A stretch of DNA of 64,000 nucleotides from Phaeovulum veldkampii DSM 11550 (GCF_003034995.1 NZ_PZKF01000016.1:1-64000); one strand, 5' to 3'; shown: positions 43,249 through 51,933, numbered from the stretch's first letter. Numbers and translations: made by a program. Notes: generated by a model not told the origin, from the letters alone.

Positions 43249-44328
43249 ATGAAACGCAGAAGCTTTCTGACATCAACCACGCTCGCCGCGGCCGCTCTTG
43301 GCCTCGGCCTGCCCGCGATGGCGCAAGAGCCGCTGAAAGTCGGCTTCATCTATGTCGGCCCGGTGGGCGATATGGGATGGTCCTATCAGCACGATCAGGG
43401 CCGCAAGGCGATCGAGGAAGCCTATGGTGACAAGGTCGTCACCTCGTATGTCGAGTCGGTTCCCGAAGGCCCCGATGCCGAGCGCGTGCTGACCCAGATG
43501 GCGCTGGAAGGCAACAAGCTGATCTTTGCCACCTCGTTCGGCTTCATGGATTCGGTGATGAATGTCGCCGCCAAATTCCCCGATGTGAAATTCGAACATG
43601 CCACCGGCTACAAGCGCGCCGACAACGTCGCCACCTATGACGCACGCTTTTACGAAGGCCGCGCCGTGCAGGGCACGATTGCGGGCCGCATGACCAAATC
43701 GAACAAGATCGGCTATATCGGCTCGTTCCCGATCCCCGAAGTGGTGCAGGGCATCAACTCGGCCTTCATCCACGCCCGCAAGGTCAACCCCGCAGTCGAG
43801 ATGAAGGTGGTTTGGGCCTATACTTGGTTCGACCCCGCGAAAGAGGCTGACGCCGCCGCCGCCCTGATCGCCGAAGGCGTGGACGTGGTGCTGCAACACA
43901 CCGATTCGACCGCGCCGCAGGCCAAGGCGAAGGAAGCCGGCATCTACAGCTTTGGTCAGGCCTCTGACATGGAAGCCTTTGCCCCCGCGCCGCGGATTTC
44001 CTCGATCATCGACAACTGGGCGCCCTATTATGTGGAACGCGTGGGCCTGATGCTTGACGGCAAGTGGGCCTCCAGCGCGACCTGGGGCGGCATCGGCGCG
44101 GGCGAGGTGCAGATCGGCGAAATCAGCGAGGCGGTGCCCGCCGAGGTCAAGGCCGAGGCCGAGGCGCTGCGCGATGCGATCGCCAAGGGCGACTATCACC
44201 CCTTCACCGGCCCGCTGAACAAGCAGGACGGATCGGTCTGGCTGGCCGAGGGCGAGGTGGCCGATGATGCAACCCTGTCGGGGCTGAATTTCTACGTCGA
44301 AGGCATCACCGCCGAACTGCCGAAATAA
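43249..44328 (+). CDS. BMP-family substrate-binding protein of nucleoside/purine ABC transporter
   Basis: 359 residues. Exported: MKRRSFLTSTTLAAAALGLG has a Lys-Arg-Arg n-region and cleavage after AMA, so Sec or possibly Tat export. There is no lipobox Cys. The mature part belongs to the basic membrane protein (PnrA-like) family: KVGFIYVGPVGDMGWSYQHD, NKLIFATSFGFMDSV, KIGYIGSFPIPEVVQGINSA, VDVVLQHTDSTAPQAKA and the aromatic Trp residues of the ligand site (VWAYTWFDP). Known members bind nucleosides or purine bases, in accord with the xdh genes upstream. The last gene of the operon, it is followed by a terminator. Confidence 0.93.
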   Translation: MKRRSFLTSTTLAAAALGLGLPAMAQEPLKVGFIYVGPVGDMGWSYQHDQGRKAIEEAYGDKVVTSYVESVPEGPDAERVLTQMALEGNKLIFATSFGFMDSVMNVAAKFPDVKFEHATGYKRADNVATYDARFYEGRAVQGTIAGRMTKSNKIGYIGSFPIPEVVQGINSAFIHARKVNPAVEMKVVWAYTWFDPAKEADAAAALIAEGVDVVLQHTDSTAPQAKAKEAGIYSFGQASDMEAFAPAPRISSIIDNWAPYYVERVGLMLDGKWASSATWGGIGAGEVQIGEISEAVPAEVKAEAEALRDAIAKGDYHPFTGPLNKQDGSVWLAEGEVADDATLSGLNFYVEGITAELPK

Positions 44329-44351
44329 GCTGCCCCTCGCGGCAGAACCGT

Positions 44352-44378
44352 GGCCGGGCGGCAACGCCCGGCCTTTCG
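44352..44378 (+). terminator. Rho-independent terminator of the xdh-transporter operon
   Basis: Perfect 9-bp stem GGCCGGGCG/CGCCCGGCC with a GCAA tetraloop followed by TTTCGT, 24 bases after the binding-protein stop. Confidence 0.85.
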
Positions 44379-44399
44379 TCTTGAGCACAGGAGCCACGG

Positions 44400-45122
44400 A
44401 TGCCCTCGTCTTCACCATCTGCAGGTTTCCGGTCTGGGCTGACAGCATCGCTGCCGATCACGCTGGGCTATCTGCCGATCGCCTTTTCGTTTGGCGTGGC
44501 GGCGACACGGGCCGGGCTGGGCGCTGCCGAAGCGGTGTTTTTGTCGCTGGTGATGTATGCGGGCGCCTCGCAGTTTCTGGCGCTGGCGCTGATCGGCACG
44601 GGCGCACCGCTGGCGGTGTCGGCGGTTACGCTGATTGCCATGAACCTACGTCATGTGCTTTACGGCCCCGCACTGTTGAAACAGGCCGGGGCCGATGCGC
44701 GCAAGAAACATGCCTGGGCCTGGGCCTTTGGGCTGACCGACGAGGTGTTCGGCACCACCCTTGGCGTGCTGGCGCGCGGCCAGCACCGGTTTTCCGAACG
44801 CTTCATGTTCGGCATCGGCCTTGGCGCCTATGCGTCCTGGGTGATGGGCACCGCGCTGGGCGCCTTTGCCGGAGGGGGCGCGCTGGAGGGCTTTCCAACC
44901 CTTGATGCCGCGCTGGGCTTCATGCTTCCGGCGTTGTTTCTGGCGCTGCTGCTGTCGGTGCTGCGCCGCGCCCAACTGCCGCTGATCGCGGTGGCCATTG
45001 GCACGACGGCGCTGGTATCGTGGCTCGTCTCGCCGGTTGCGGGGATTTTCTCGGGCATGGTTGCGGGGGCCGCCATCGGCATGATCCGCGCGCCCCGCGC
45101 AACGAAAGGCAACACTGCATGA
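44400..45122 (+). CDS. azlC: AzlC family branched-chain amino acid exporter, large subunit
   Basis: 240-residue membrane protein. AzlC-type pattern: SLPITLGYLPIAFSFGVAAT, AVFLSLVMYAGASQFLALAL and MNLRHVLYGPALL near residues 80-95, then further hydrophobic helices. With AzlD it forms a LIV-E/YgaZH-type exporter of branched-chain amino acids or similar compounds. CAGGAG precedes the ATG, and the azlD start overlaps its stop by four bases. Confidence 0.92.
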   Translation: MPSSSPSAGFRSGLTASLPITLGYLPIAFSFGVAATRAGLGAAEAVFLSLVMYAGASQFLALALIGTGAPLAVSAVTLIAMNLRHVLYGPALLKQAGADARKKHAWAWAFGLTDEVFGTTLGVLARGQHRFSERFMFGIGLGAYASWVMGTALGAFAGGGALEGFPTLDAALGFMLPALFLALLLSVLRRAQLPLIAVAIGTTALVSWLVSPVAGIFSGMVAGAAIGMIRAPRATKGNTA

Positions 45123-45442
45123 GCGTCGATGTCATCCAGCTTGGGCTGATCGTTGGCGCCTTCACCTGGGCCTTCCGCTTTGCTCCGACCCGGCTTGATC
45201 TGGCGAACGACAGGCCCGAAGGTCTGTTTGACCGCTTTCTGTCGGCCACCGGCCCGGCCGCTATCGCCACTCTGTTCACGGCCTCGGTGCTGCCGATGCT
45301 GAAGCCGGGTCTTGGCGATCAAGCCCCCCTGGCAATGGGCATGTTGGCGGTAATTGGTGCCCACTTTTGGTTCAGGTCAACGGCCATCGCCACGCTCTCG
45401 GGGGCGGCGGCCTATGGGATGACCATCTTCGTTCTGGGCTGA
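45119..45442 (+). CDS. azlD: AzlD family branched-chain amino acid exporter, small subunit
   Basis: 107 residues, three or four membrane segments; IVGAFTWAFRFAPTRLDLAN and LSATGPAAIATLFTASVLPM fit the AzlD family. It is translationally coupled to azlC (ATGA). The following 130 bases contain no gene. Confidence 0.88.
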   Translation: MSVDVIQLGLIVGAFTWAFRFAPTRLDLANDRPEGLFDRFLSATGPAAIATLFTASVLPMLKPGLGDQAPLAMGMLAVIGAHFWFRSTAIATLSGAAAYGMTIFVLG

Positions 45443-45572
45443 TACGGCGGCCACCCTGCGCCGGGCCAAAGGCCGCGATCAGGTGCCGATGACCCGCATC
45501 GCCTCAGCCGAACGCGGTCAGAAAGCGCTGAGCCGCGCCCCTCGCGGGGCTGCGGGAGGCCGCGCAGTGTTG

Positions 45573-46379
45573 TCAGCGCAGAACGGGCGGGCGGTCGGGG
45601 TCCATGCCGGGGCCTTTGGGGGCCTCGGCTTCCTCAGCGGTCTCGGCCGGAACCAGCACGACACGCCAGCCGATTTCGACCAGCGTGGGGCGCGCCGGGT
45701 CATCGGCGGGCAAGAACACCACGGCGATTTCCTCGCCCTCCAGTCCGGCAAATGCCAGCGCCTCGGACACCGCCTTGGCCAGCGCAGGCTCGGCCTCGGG
45801 GCCAGCCGCGTCAGGCAGGGTTTCAAACGCCAGAATATGACCCTGCCGCCCATCTTCCCAGCCGACACCGGCCAGAAACGCCTCGGGCACCACAGCACCG
45901 AAGGGCGCCAGCTTGGCCGCCAGTCGGTCAAGCACCGCCTCCGACAGGTTCGGGGCCAGGAAATAGTCGGGCCAGCCCTCATCGGCCTCGGGGGCGGCCT
46001 CGGCCAGCATTCCGGCCAGCCAGTCCACCGCCTCGGGCGGCATCAGAATCGCGCTTTCGGCCACGCCAAGGTTGATCCCCAGCCCGATCCCCTGCCCCGC
46101 CAACTGGCCCACGATCACCCGCCCCGGCAGCGCGGCATAGGGCGCCTCCTTGCCGGTAAAGGCGGTAAGGCGTTCTTCCAGATCGAAAGCCATCAAAAAC
46201 TGGCCTTCTTCGGTCTCGATCAGAGCCGGGGCAAGGCTTTGGTCATCCGTTTCTTCGGCCAGCAGCAAGAACAGCTCGGAATCGGCCAGGCATTCATAAA
46301 GCGCAAGCCGCGCGGCATCATCTTCGGGGGCGTCCTGAGTGGCCTTGTGGGCAAGGTCGAACGGGGTGACGGTGGTCAT
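45573..46379 (-). CDS. SseB-domain protein
   Basis: 268 residues, cytoplasmic, acidic. The N-terminal SseB-like domain (about 20-140: LYECLADSELFLLLAEETDD, EGQFLMAFDLEERLTAFTG) is followed by a second domain ending in a Pro-rich tail (GPGMDPDRPPVLR). E. coli SseB is named for enhanced serine sensitivity; the molecular role is not known. GGAG precedes the ATG. Confidence 0.8.
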   Translation of the reverse strand: MTTVTPFDLAHKATQDAPEDDAARLALYECLADSELFLLLAEETDDQSLAPALIETEEGQFLMAFDLEERLTAFTGKEAPYAALPGRVIVGQLAGQGIGLGINLGVAESAILMPPEAVDWLAGMLAEAAPEADEGWPDYFLAPNLSEAVLDRLAAKLAPFGAVVPEAFLAGVGWEDGRQGHILAFETLPDAAGPEAEPALAKAVSEALAFAGLEGEEIAVVFLPADDPARPTLVEIGWRVVLVPAETAEEAEAPKGPGMDPDRPPVLR

Positions 46380-46716
46380 GGCGAGGCTCCGGCAGGGTCA
46401 ATCTGGGTCGGGCCCAACATGACGCGCGGCACGACCAAGCGAAAGGCAAAAAGCGACGCGCGCAGCGGGCGGTGGCGATTTCGTCGCCCGCCGGGCCGAA
46501 CCGCCGACAACCGCGGCGCCATCGTGCCCGCCCCGCCCCACACCCGACCGGTTACGACCCAGACGTTTCCGGGGCGGAAACAAACAGCCTAAAATTACAG
46601 GTATCCCCACAGGCGGGCGACATGATATTGCCCGATTGTGACCGTAGTCACAGGTCAACCCCAGCCCCGCCGCGGCGGGTGTCGCCCCGGCACGCGCAGG
46701 TCATCGCAAGGCGCCC
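46380..46716. other. gene-free control region upstream of kpsT
   Basis: 337 bases without a convincing gene between divergent units. Visible elements are a short stem GTTTCC/GGAAAC near 46563-46580, an AT-richer patch around 46590-46640, and a perfect CRP-type palindrome (listed separately). It probably holds promoters for both the SseB-like gene and the capsule genes. Confidence 0.5.
46637..46652. promoter_or_regulatory. CRP/FNR-family consensus palindrome upstream of kpsT
   Basis: TGTGACCGTAGTCACA: perfect TGTGA-N6-TCACA, with the complete 6-base arms TGTGAC/GTCACA. It is centred 72 bases before the kpsT ATG. No regulator gene is in the window. The site is compatible with a CRP-type regulator; FNR sites would normally read TTGAT-N4-ATCAA. 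Confidence 0.55.
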
Positions 46717-47376
46717 ATGCTTGAATTCCGCAATGTCAGCAAATCGTTCTGGACCGGCTCGCAGCGCAAGGTGATCCTTGATCGTGCCTCGTTCCGGATC
46801 GAACCGGGGCGCTCGCTGGGCATCCTTGCGCCCAACGGCACCGGCAAGACCACCGTGATCAACATGATGGCCGGGCTGGAAAAACCCGACGAGGGCGAGA
46901 TTTACAAAAACTGCCGCGTGTCGTTTCCGCTGGGCTTCATGGGCGGCGTGGTGTCGCGCCACAGCGGCAACGAAAACGCCCGCTTCATCGCCCGCCTTTA
47001 CGGCCTTGACCCTGATTACGTCGAGGCGTTCTGCCGCTGGCTCACCGATCTGGGCGAATATTTCGACCAGCCGGTGGGCACCTACAGCGCCGGTATGCGC
47101 GGGCGGCTGTCGCTGGCGCTGCTGCTGGCGCTGGAATTCGACATCTACCTGATCGACGAGGGGATGCCCGGCACGACGGATGTGGAATTCAACCGCAAGG
47201 CAGGCAATATTCTGCGCGAGCGGCTGCGCGACGCCACCGTGGTCGTGGTATCGCATCAGGCCAGCACGCTGGAAAAGTTCTGCCGTCAGGCGGCGGTGCT
47301 GCGCGACGGGCACCTGTATATGTTCGACACTCTGGAAGAGGCGAAACAGCTTTATGACTACCGGACCCAAGGCTAA
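46717..47376 (+). CDS. kpsT: capsular polysaccharide export ATP-binding protein
   Basis: 219-residue ABC ATPase of the KpsT/CtrD type that powers capsule export. LEFRNVSKSFWTGSQRKVIL at the N-terminus; Walker A LGILAPNGTGKTTVINMMAG; signature TYSAGMRGRLSLALLLALEF in place of LSGGQ, typical of polysaccharide exporters; Walker [24 protein letters not shown] precedes the ATG. The kpsE-like gene overlaps its end by 23 bases. The expected partner permease gene kpsM is not adjacent. Confidence 0.92.
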   Translation: MLEFRNVSKSFWTGSQRKVILDRASFRIEPGRSLGILAPNGTGKTTVINMMAGLEKPDEGEIYKNCRVSFPLGFMGGVVSRHSGNENARFIARLYGLDPDYVEAFCRWLTDLGEYFDQPVGTYSAGMRGRLSLALLLALEFDIYLIDEGMPGTTDVEFNRKAGNILRERLRDATVVVVSHQASTLEKFCRQAAVLRDGHLYMFDTLEEAKQLYDYRTQG

Positions 47377-48952
47377 ACGGTTTCGCATCCGCCCCGAGGC
47401 CAAGCCCGGCACGACACCCGCCGAGGCGGCGCCCGAGGTTTCGCCCTTCGAGCCGGTCGAAGACGGCTTTGGTGGCGCCCCCTTCCCCACCGCCGCGGCC
47501 GCAGACACCGACGCGCCCACCACGCCCGGCCCCAACAGCGCCGAGGAAATCGCCGCGATCCGCGCCGAAGGGCTGAGCGGGCGGCAATTGCGCACCGCCC
47601 GGCGCGTGGCCCAAAAACACGGGATCGAGGCCTCGTCCGATTTCGAGGCGGTGCGGCTGTTGCGCCGTCGCGGCATCGACCCGTTTCAACCGACCGGGGC
47701 GCTGGCCGCGCTGGTGGGGGCCGAGGTCGGGGACCGGGTGCAACTGCCGCAGCCGCTGCCCTCGGGCCAGACCTTGCCCGCCACCGCCGACCTCAACCCC
47801 GAAGATCGCCGTGCCCGCGAGATCATCGCGATGCAACGCGACATCGCGCAGCGCCGCCGCCAGCGGCTGGCGCTGCTGGTTGCGCGGCTGGCGGTCTTTG
47901 TGCTGCTGCCCACGCTTATTGCGGGCTGGTATTATTTCCGGACTGCAACGCCGCTTTACGCGACCAACACCGAATTTGTCATCCAGAAGGCCGAGCAACA
48001 GGGCGGCGGGCTGGGCGGGCTGTTTGCGGGCATCCAGCTTGGCTCCAGCCAGGATTCGGTGACGGTGCAAAGCTATCTGCAATCACGCGAGGCGCTTTTG
48101 CGGCTGGATCAGGATCTGGCCTACAAACAACACTTCGCGCAAGACCACATCGACCCGCTGCGGCGCCTCGACCCTGACGCCAGCAATGAAAAGGCCTACA
48201 AACTCTACCGCAAAAACGTCAAGATCGGCTATGATCCGACCGAAGGCGTGGTGCGGATGGAGGTGATCGCCGCCGATCCGCAGATGTCTGTCGCCTTCTC
48301 CAAAGCCCTGATCGGCTATGCCGAGGAACAGGTGGACCATCTGACCCAGCGCCTGCGCGAAGACCAGATGGAGGGCGCGCGCCAAAGCTATGCCGAGGCC
48401 GAGGCCAAGGTGCTGGAGGCCCAGCAAAAGGTGCTGGCGTTGCAGGAACAGATGGGCATCCTCGACCCGGCCTCGGAATCGGGGCTGGTGATGCAGCAGG
48501 TCAGCGCCTTTGAAACGCAGATGCAGCAAAAACGGCTGGAATTGCAGCAACTGCTGGATAACCCCAGCCCCAACAAGGCCCGCGTCGATGGCGTGCGCGG
48601 CGATATCGCCCGGCTTGAATCGCTGATCGCGGGGCTGCGCGCCACACTGACGCAAAGCACCGGCGGCGCCTCGTCGCTGGCCTCGGTCACCGGCCAGTTG
48701 CGCATTGCCGAGGCCGATCTGCAAACCCGCCAGCTGATGCTGAGCCAGGCTGCACAGCAGTTGGAAACCGCCCGGATCGAGGCCAACAAGCAGGTGCGCT
48801 ATCTGTCGATGGGCGTGCGCCCCGTGGCCCCCGACGAGCCGACCTATCCGCGCGCCTTTGAAAACACCGTCTTGGCCTTCCTGATCTTTTCCGGCATCTA
48901 CCTGATGCTGTCCCTGACCGCCGCGATCCTGCGCGAACAGGTCTCGGCCTGA
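47354..48952 (+). CDS. kpsE: capsule polysaccharide export inner-membrane protein (KpsE/CtrB type)
   Basis: 532-residue polysaccharide co-polymerase. A cytoplasmic N-terminal region of about 170 residues (Pro/Ala-rich, then LSGRQLRTARRVAQKHGIEA and VRLLRRRGIDPFQ) precedes the first membrane helix (about 172-195, LAVFVLLPTLIAGWYYF). The periplasmic part has SQDSVTVQSYLQSREALLRL and long coiled coils (about 330-480). A C-terminal helix (AFLIFSGIYLMLSLTAAIL) returns to the membrane. It is longer at the N-terminus than E. coli KpsE. The start overlaps kpsT; an internal ATG at 47832 would remove the extension but lacks this coupling. Confidence 0.85.
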   Translation: MTTGPKAKRFRIRPEAKPGTTPAEAAPEVSPFEPVEDGFGGAPFPTAAAADTDAPTTPGPNSAEEIAAIRAEGLSGRQLRTARRVAQKHGIEASSDFEAVRLLRRRGIDPFQPTGALAALVGAEVGDRVQLPQPLPSGQTLPATADLNPEDRRAREIIAMQRDIAQRRRQRLALLVARLAVFVLLPTLIAGWYYFRTATPLYATNTEFVIQKAEQQGGGLGGLFAGIQLGSSQDSVTVQSYLQSREALLRLDQDLAYKQHFAQDHIDPLRRLDPDASNEKAYKLYRKNVKIGYDPTEGVVRMEVIAADPQMSVAFSKALIGYAEEQVDHLTQRLREDQMEGARQSYAEAEAKVLEAQQKVLALQEQMGILDPASESGLVMQQVSAFETQMQQKRLELQQLLDNPSPNKARVDGVRGDIARLESLIAGLRATLTQSTGGASSLASVTGQLRIAEADLQTRQLMLSQAAQQLETARIEANKQVRYLSMGVRPVAPDEPTYPRAFENTVLAFLIFSGIYLMLSLTAAILREQVSA

Positions 48953-48966
48953 CACCGGAGGTGCCC

Positions 48967-49800
48967 ATGACCCATGTGAAAATCGGCGGGCTGACCGTCG
49001 GCAATGACCTGCCCCTGACCATAATCGCCGGTCCCTGCCAGTTGGAGGGACTTGATCACGCACTGATGATTGCCGGGGCGATGGCACAGGCCTGCGCCAC
49101 AGCGGGCGCGCAATTCGTGTTCAAGGGCAGCTATGACAAGGCCAACCGCACCTCGCTCTCGGGGCGGCGCGGGATCGGGATGGAGGCGGGGCTGGCGGTG
49201 CTTGAGGCCGTGCGCGCCCGGCTGGGCTGCCCGGTGCTGACCGATGTGCATGACGCGGCCCAGGCGCGCGAGGCGGGGGCGGTGGTCGATGTGATCCAGA
49301 TCCCGGCATTTCTGTGCCGCCAGACCGATCTGTTGCTGGCCGCAGGCGCCACCGGCGCCGTGGTCAACATCAAGAAGGGTCAGTTTCTGGCCCCTTGGGA
49401 CATGGAAAATGTGGCGGCCAAGGTCGCCTCGACCGGCAACCCCAACATCCTGCTGACCGAACGCGGCACCTCGTTTGGCTACAACACGCTGGTGGCCGAC
49501 ATGCGCTCGTTGCCGATCATGGGCCGCATGGGCTGGCCGGTGATCATGGATGCCACCCACGCCGTGCAGCAGCCCGGAGGGCTTGGCGGCGCCTCGGGCG
49601 GGCAGCGCGAATTCGCCCCCGTGTTGGCGCGTGCCGCCGTCAGTCTGGGCATCGCGGGCGTGTTCATCGAAACCCACGAAGCGCCCGATACTGCACCCTC
49701 CGACGGGCCGAACATGATCCCGCTCGACCAGATGCCGCGCCTGATCGACAGCCTGATGGCCTTTGACCGGCTCGCCAAGGCCGACCCGATCCGGCTCTGA
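48967..49800 (+). CDS. kdsA: 3-deoxy-8-phosphooctulonate synthase (Kdo-8-phosphate synthase)
   Basis: Condenses phosphoenolpyruvate with arabinose-5-phosphate to Kdo-8-phosphate, the precursor of Kdo in lipid A core and capsule linkers. 277 residues. Key blocks are LTIIAGPCQLEG, FKGSYDKANRTSLSGRRG, DVIQIPAFLCRQTDLLLAAG, VNIKKGQFLAPWDMENV, TERGTSFGYNTLVADMRSLP, MDATHAVQQPGG and FIETHEAP. The Cys of AGPCQ suggests the metal-dependent class. The ATG after GGAGG is preferred to the GTG six bases upstream. It follows kpsE by 14 bases, so capsule export and Kdo supply are co-expressed. Confidence 0.96.
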   Translation: MTHVKIGGLTVGNDLPLTIIAGPCQLEGLDHALMIAGAMAQACATAGAQFVFKGSYDKANRTSLSGRRGIGMEAGLAVLEAVRARLGCPVLTDVHDAAQAREAGAVVDVIQIPAFLCRQTDLLLAAGATGAVVNIKKGQFLAPWDMENVAAKVASTGNPNILLTERGTSFGYNTLVADMRSLPIMGRMGWPVIMDATHAVQQPGGLGGASGGQREFAPVLARAAVSLGIAGVFIETHEAPDTAPSDGPNMIPLDQMPRLIDSLMAFDRLAKADPIRL

Positions 49801-49806
49801 CCCGCC

Positions 49807-49876
49807 CTTCATCTTGGCCGAAATATCCTCGGGGGGTGAATGGGCCGCAGGCCCAGAGGGGGGCAGACGGCCCCCC
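49807..49876 (+). repeat. dispersed repeat, copy A (full-length, intergenic)
   Basis: The left half TCATCTTGGCCGAAATATCC is followed by TCGGGGGGT, a small hairpin TGGGCC/GGCCCA, and the right half GGGGGGCAGACGGCCCCCC. It lies between the convergent kdsA and flavoprotein genes and may act as a terminator through its GC stems. Confidence 0.75.
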
Positions 49877-49890
49877 TGCCCGGTCACGGC

Positions 49891-51066
49891 TCAGGCTACC
49901 TGACCTGCCGCCCAGCCCGATGACCAGGCCCACTGAAAGTTATAGCCCCCCAGCCAGCCGGTCACATCGACCACTTCGCCGATAAAGAACAGCCCCGGCA
50001 CGGCACGGGCCTGCAACGTGCGCGCCTCCAGCGCCGCGGTGGACACGCCCCCCAGCGTCACCTCGGCGGTCCGGTAGCCCTCCGACCCGACCGGGCGCAG
50101 CGTCCAGCCCTGGACCTGCGCCACCAGCCGATCCAGCGCCGCATTGCCCTGATCGGCCAACCGCCCCGACAGCCCCGCCTCGGCCACTGCAAAGGCCGCC
50201 AGCCGCTCGGGCAGGTGCCGGGCCAGGGCATTGTGCAGCGCGACCTTGCCCGCGCTGGCCCGCTGGCCCCGCAACAACGCCCCCAGATCGGTGCCCGGCA
50301 ACAGGTCGATCGTGATCGACTCGCCCTCGCGCCAATAGCTGGAGATCTGCAAGATCGCCGGCCCCGACAACCCGCGATGGGTGAACAGCACCGCCTCGTC
50401 AAAGCCTTGCCGCCCAAAGCGCACCCGCGCGGGCACCGCAACCCCCGCCAGTGGCGCGGTGCGCGCCAGATCCTGTTCGGCCAGCGTCAGCGGCACCAGA
50501 CCCGGCCGGGTTTCGGTCAGCGCCAGCCCGAAGGCTTCCGCAATCCGATAGCCAAGACCCGTCGCCCCCATCTTCGGGATCGACTTACCCCCGGTCGCCA
50601 CCACAAGGCTGGCCGCGCGGAACGACCCCTCCGACGTCTCGACCACGAATCCTGCCGCCTGCCGCACCGCGCCGATGCTGACCCCCAGGCGCAGCTCGGC
50701 CCCCGCCGCGCGCAGATCGTCGGTCAGCATTGTCACGATCTGCCGCGCCGATCCGTCGCAGAACAATTGCCCCAGCGTCTTTTCATGCCAGGCAATGCCC
50801 GCCCGCTCGACCCGCGCTAAGAAATCGGCGGGCCGGTAGCGCCCCAGCGCCGAGGCGGCAAAGCGCGGATTTTCCGACACGAATCGCTCAGGTGTCGTGT
50901 GCAGGTTGGTGAAATTGCAGCGCCCGCCGCCCGAAATGCGGATCTTTTCGCCCGGCGCCTGCGCGTGATCAAGGATCACCACGCGGCGCCCCCGCCGGGC
51001 CGCCTCGATCCCGCAGAACAGGCCGGCGGCCCCGGCGCCAAGGATCAGCACATCGCAATCTTGCAT
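49891..51066 (-). CDS. NAD(P)/FAD-dependent oxidoreductase, HI0933/BaiN-like family
   Basis: 391-residue flavoprotein. The FAD-binding dinucleotide fold is CDVLILGAGAAGLFCGIEAA. Family motifs are KIRISGGGRCNFTN, SLVVATGGKSIPKMGATG, FTHRGLSGPAILQISSYW and the C-terminal GLFFIGEVVDVTGWLGGYNF, QWAWSSG. Substrate unknown. The start is placed at MQDCDVLILG; the upstream extension is antisense to the tRNA-Gln gene and so not coding. Confidence 0.92.
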   Translation of the reverse strand: MQDCDVLILGAGAAGLFCGIEAARRGRRVVILDHAQAPGEKIRISGGGRCNFTNLHTTPERFVSENPRFAASALGRYRPADFLARVERAGIAWHEKTLGQLFCDGSARQIVTMLTDDLRAAGAELRLGVSIGAVRQAAGFVVETSEGSFRAASLVVATGGKSIPKMGATGLGYRIAEAFGLALTETRPGLVPLTLAEQDLARTAPLAGVAVPARVRFGRQGFDEAVLFTHRGLSGPAILQISSYWREGESITIDLLPGTDLGALLRGQRASAGKVALHNALARHLPERLAAFAVAEAGLSGRLADQGNAALDRLVAQVQGWTLRPVGSEGYRTAEVTLGGVSTAALEARTLQARAVPGLFFIGEVVDVTGWLGGYNFQWAWSSGWAAGQVA

Positions 51067-51164
51067 TCCCTGCCCATAGCCCGCCTGTGCGGCGCCGACA
51101 ATGACGAGCTGTACGTTTTTCCCCTTGCAGCCCCCCGAAGCCTTGGCTAAACACCGCCGCAAGT

Positions 51165-51239
51165 TGGGGCGTGGCCAAGTGGTAAGGCGTCGGTTTTTGG
51201 TACCGTGTACCGTAGGTTCGAATCCTACCGCCCCAGCCA
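51165..51239 (+). tRNA. tRNA-Gln (anticodon TTG)
   Basis: 75 bases including encoded CCA. Acceptor TGGGGCG/CGCCCCA, D arm GCC..GGC, anticodon loop TTTTGGT (anticodon TTG), T arm GTAGG TTCGAAT CCTAC, discriminator G. The top pair of the anticodon stem (positions 27 and 43) is T-T, so that stem has four proper pairs. Confidence 0.96.
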
Positions 51240-51746
51240 ATCTTACTGATGTGACGTTCGCCTAAGATTGGAACCTATCCGGTCCAAGTTGGCGTTTTTC
51301 CCGGGCAAGACTGGCATCTGGTGACGGACACGCCCCCTTATTGCGGACAGCGCCGCGGGGGCTGTGTTCGCCGGAATGGGGCGGAAAGCGGCCACCGCAG
51401 ATGTTGTGGTCGGCACGGCGGATTTACGGGCCAGAATGCGTTGTGCCCACCGGGAGGGGGGCATGCGGCATCGCCTGTTGAGTCGGTGCCTCAGAAATTT
51501 TGGTCAATTCACAGTCAACGTGTAGGCTGTTGGCTTGTAATGGATCGGGGCACTTGGGGTGAGGGACAGCAAGGAACCGCTGTAAGCAAACTCGACTTGC
51601 GACGATGCTCGTGCAGGAAGCGGAAGGGCATGTTGGCGACAAGTCAAAGCTGGTCAGAATGGCTGGCGGGAACAGCCTGCAACGGCACCGCAAACTCGCC
51701 CACAAGTCATGGCTATTATGAATTTATTTGCAGAATTCGTGGCGAA
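51240..51746. other. gene-free stretch between tRNA-Gln and tRNA-Ala
   Basis: 507 bases with no convincing reading frame on either strand and less GC bias than the flanks. Open frames here give Cys/Arg/Gly-rich translations without domain character. It may be the worn remnant of a mobile element between two tRNA genes, but no att-like repeat of either tRNA 3' end and no transposase similarity was seen. Confidence 0.4.
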
Positions 51747-51822
<76 letters not shown>

Positions 51823-51933
51823 TCGCCACGGGCGGGTGTTTCGCCGATGCCGGGGGGGATGTCAAGCGAGGCGGCGGGGGGATGGGCAAGTTTTTTCGCG
51901 GGGCCCTGCCCGCCCCGATCAGCGCCCCCTCCG

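Noticed and set aside
51067-51240. N-terminal extension of the flavoprotein reading VGFEPTVHGTKNRR
   Set aside because: This peptide is the antisense reading of the tRNA-Gln gene; the flavoprotein starts at MQDCDVLILG.
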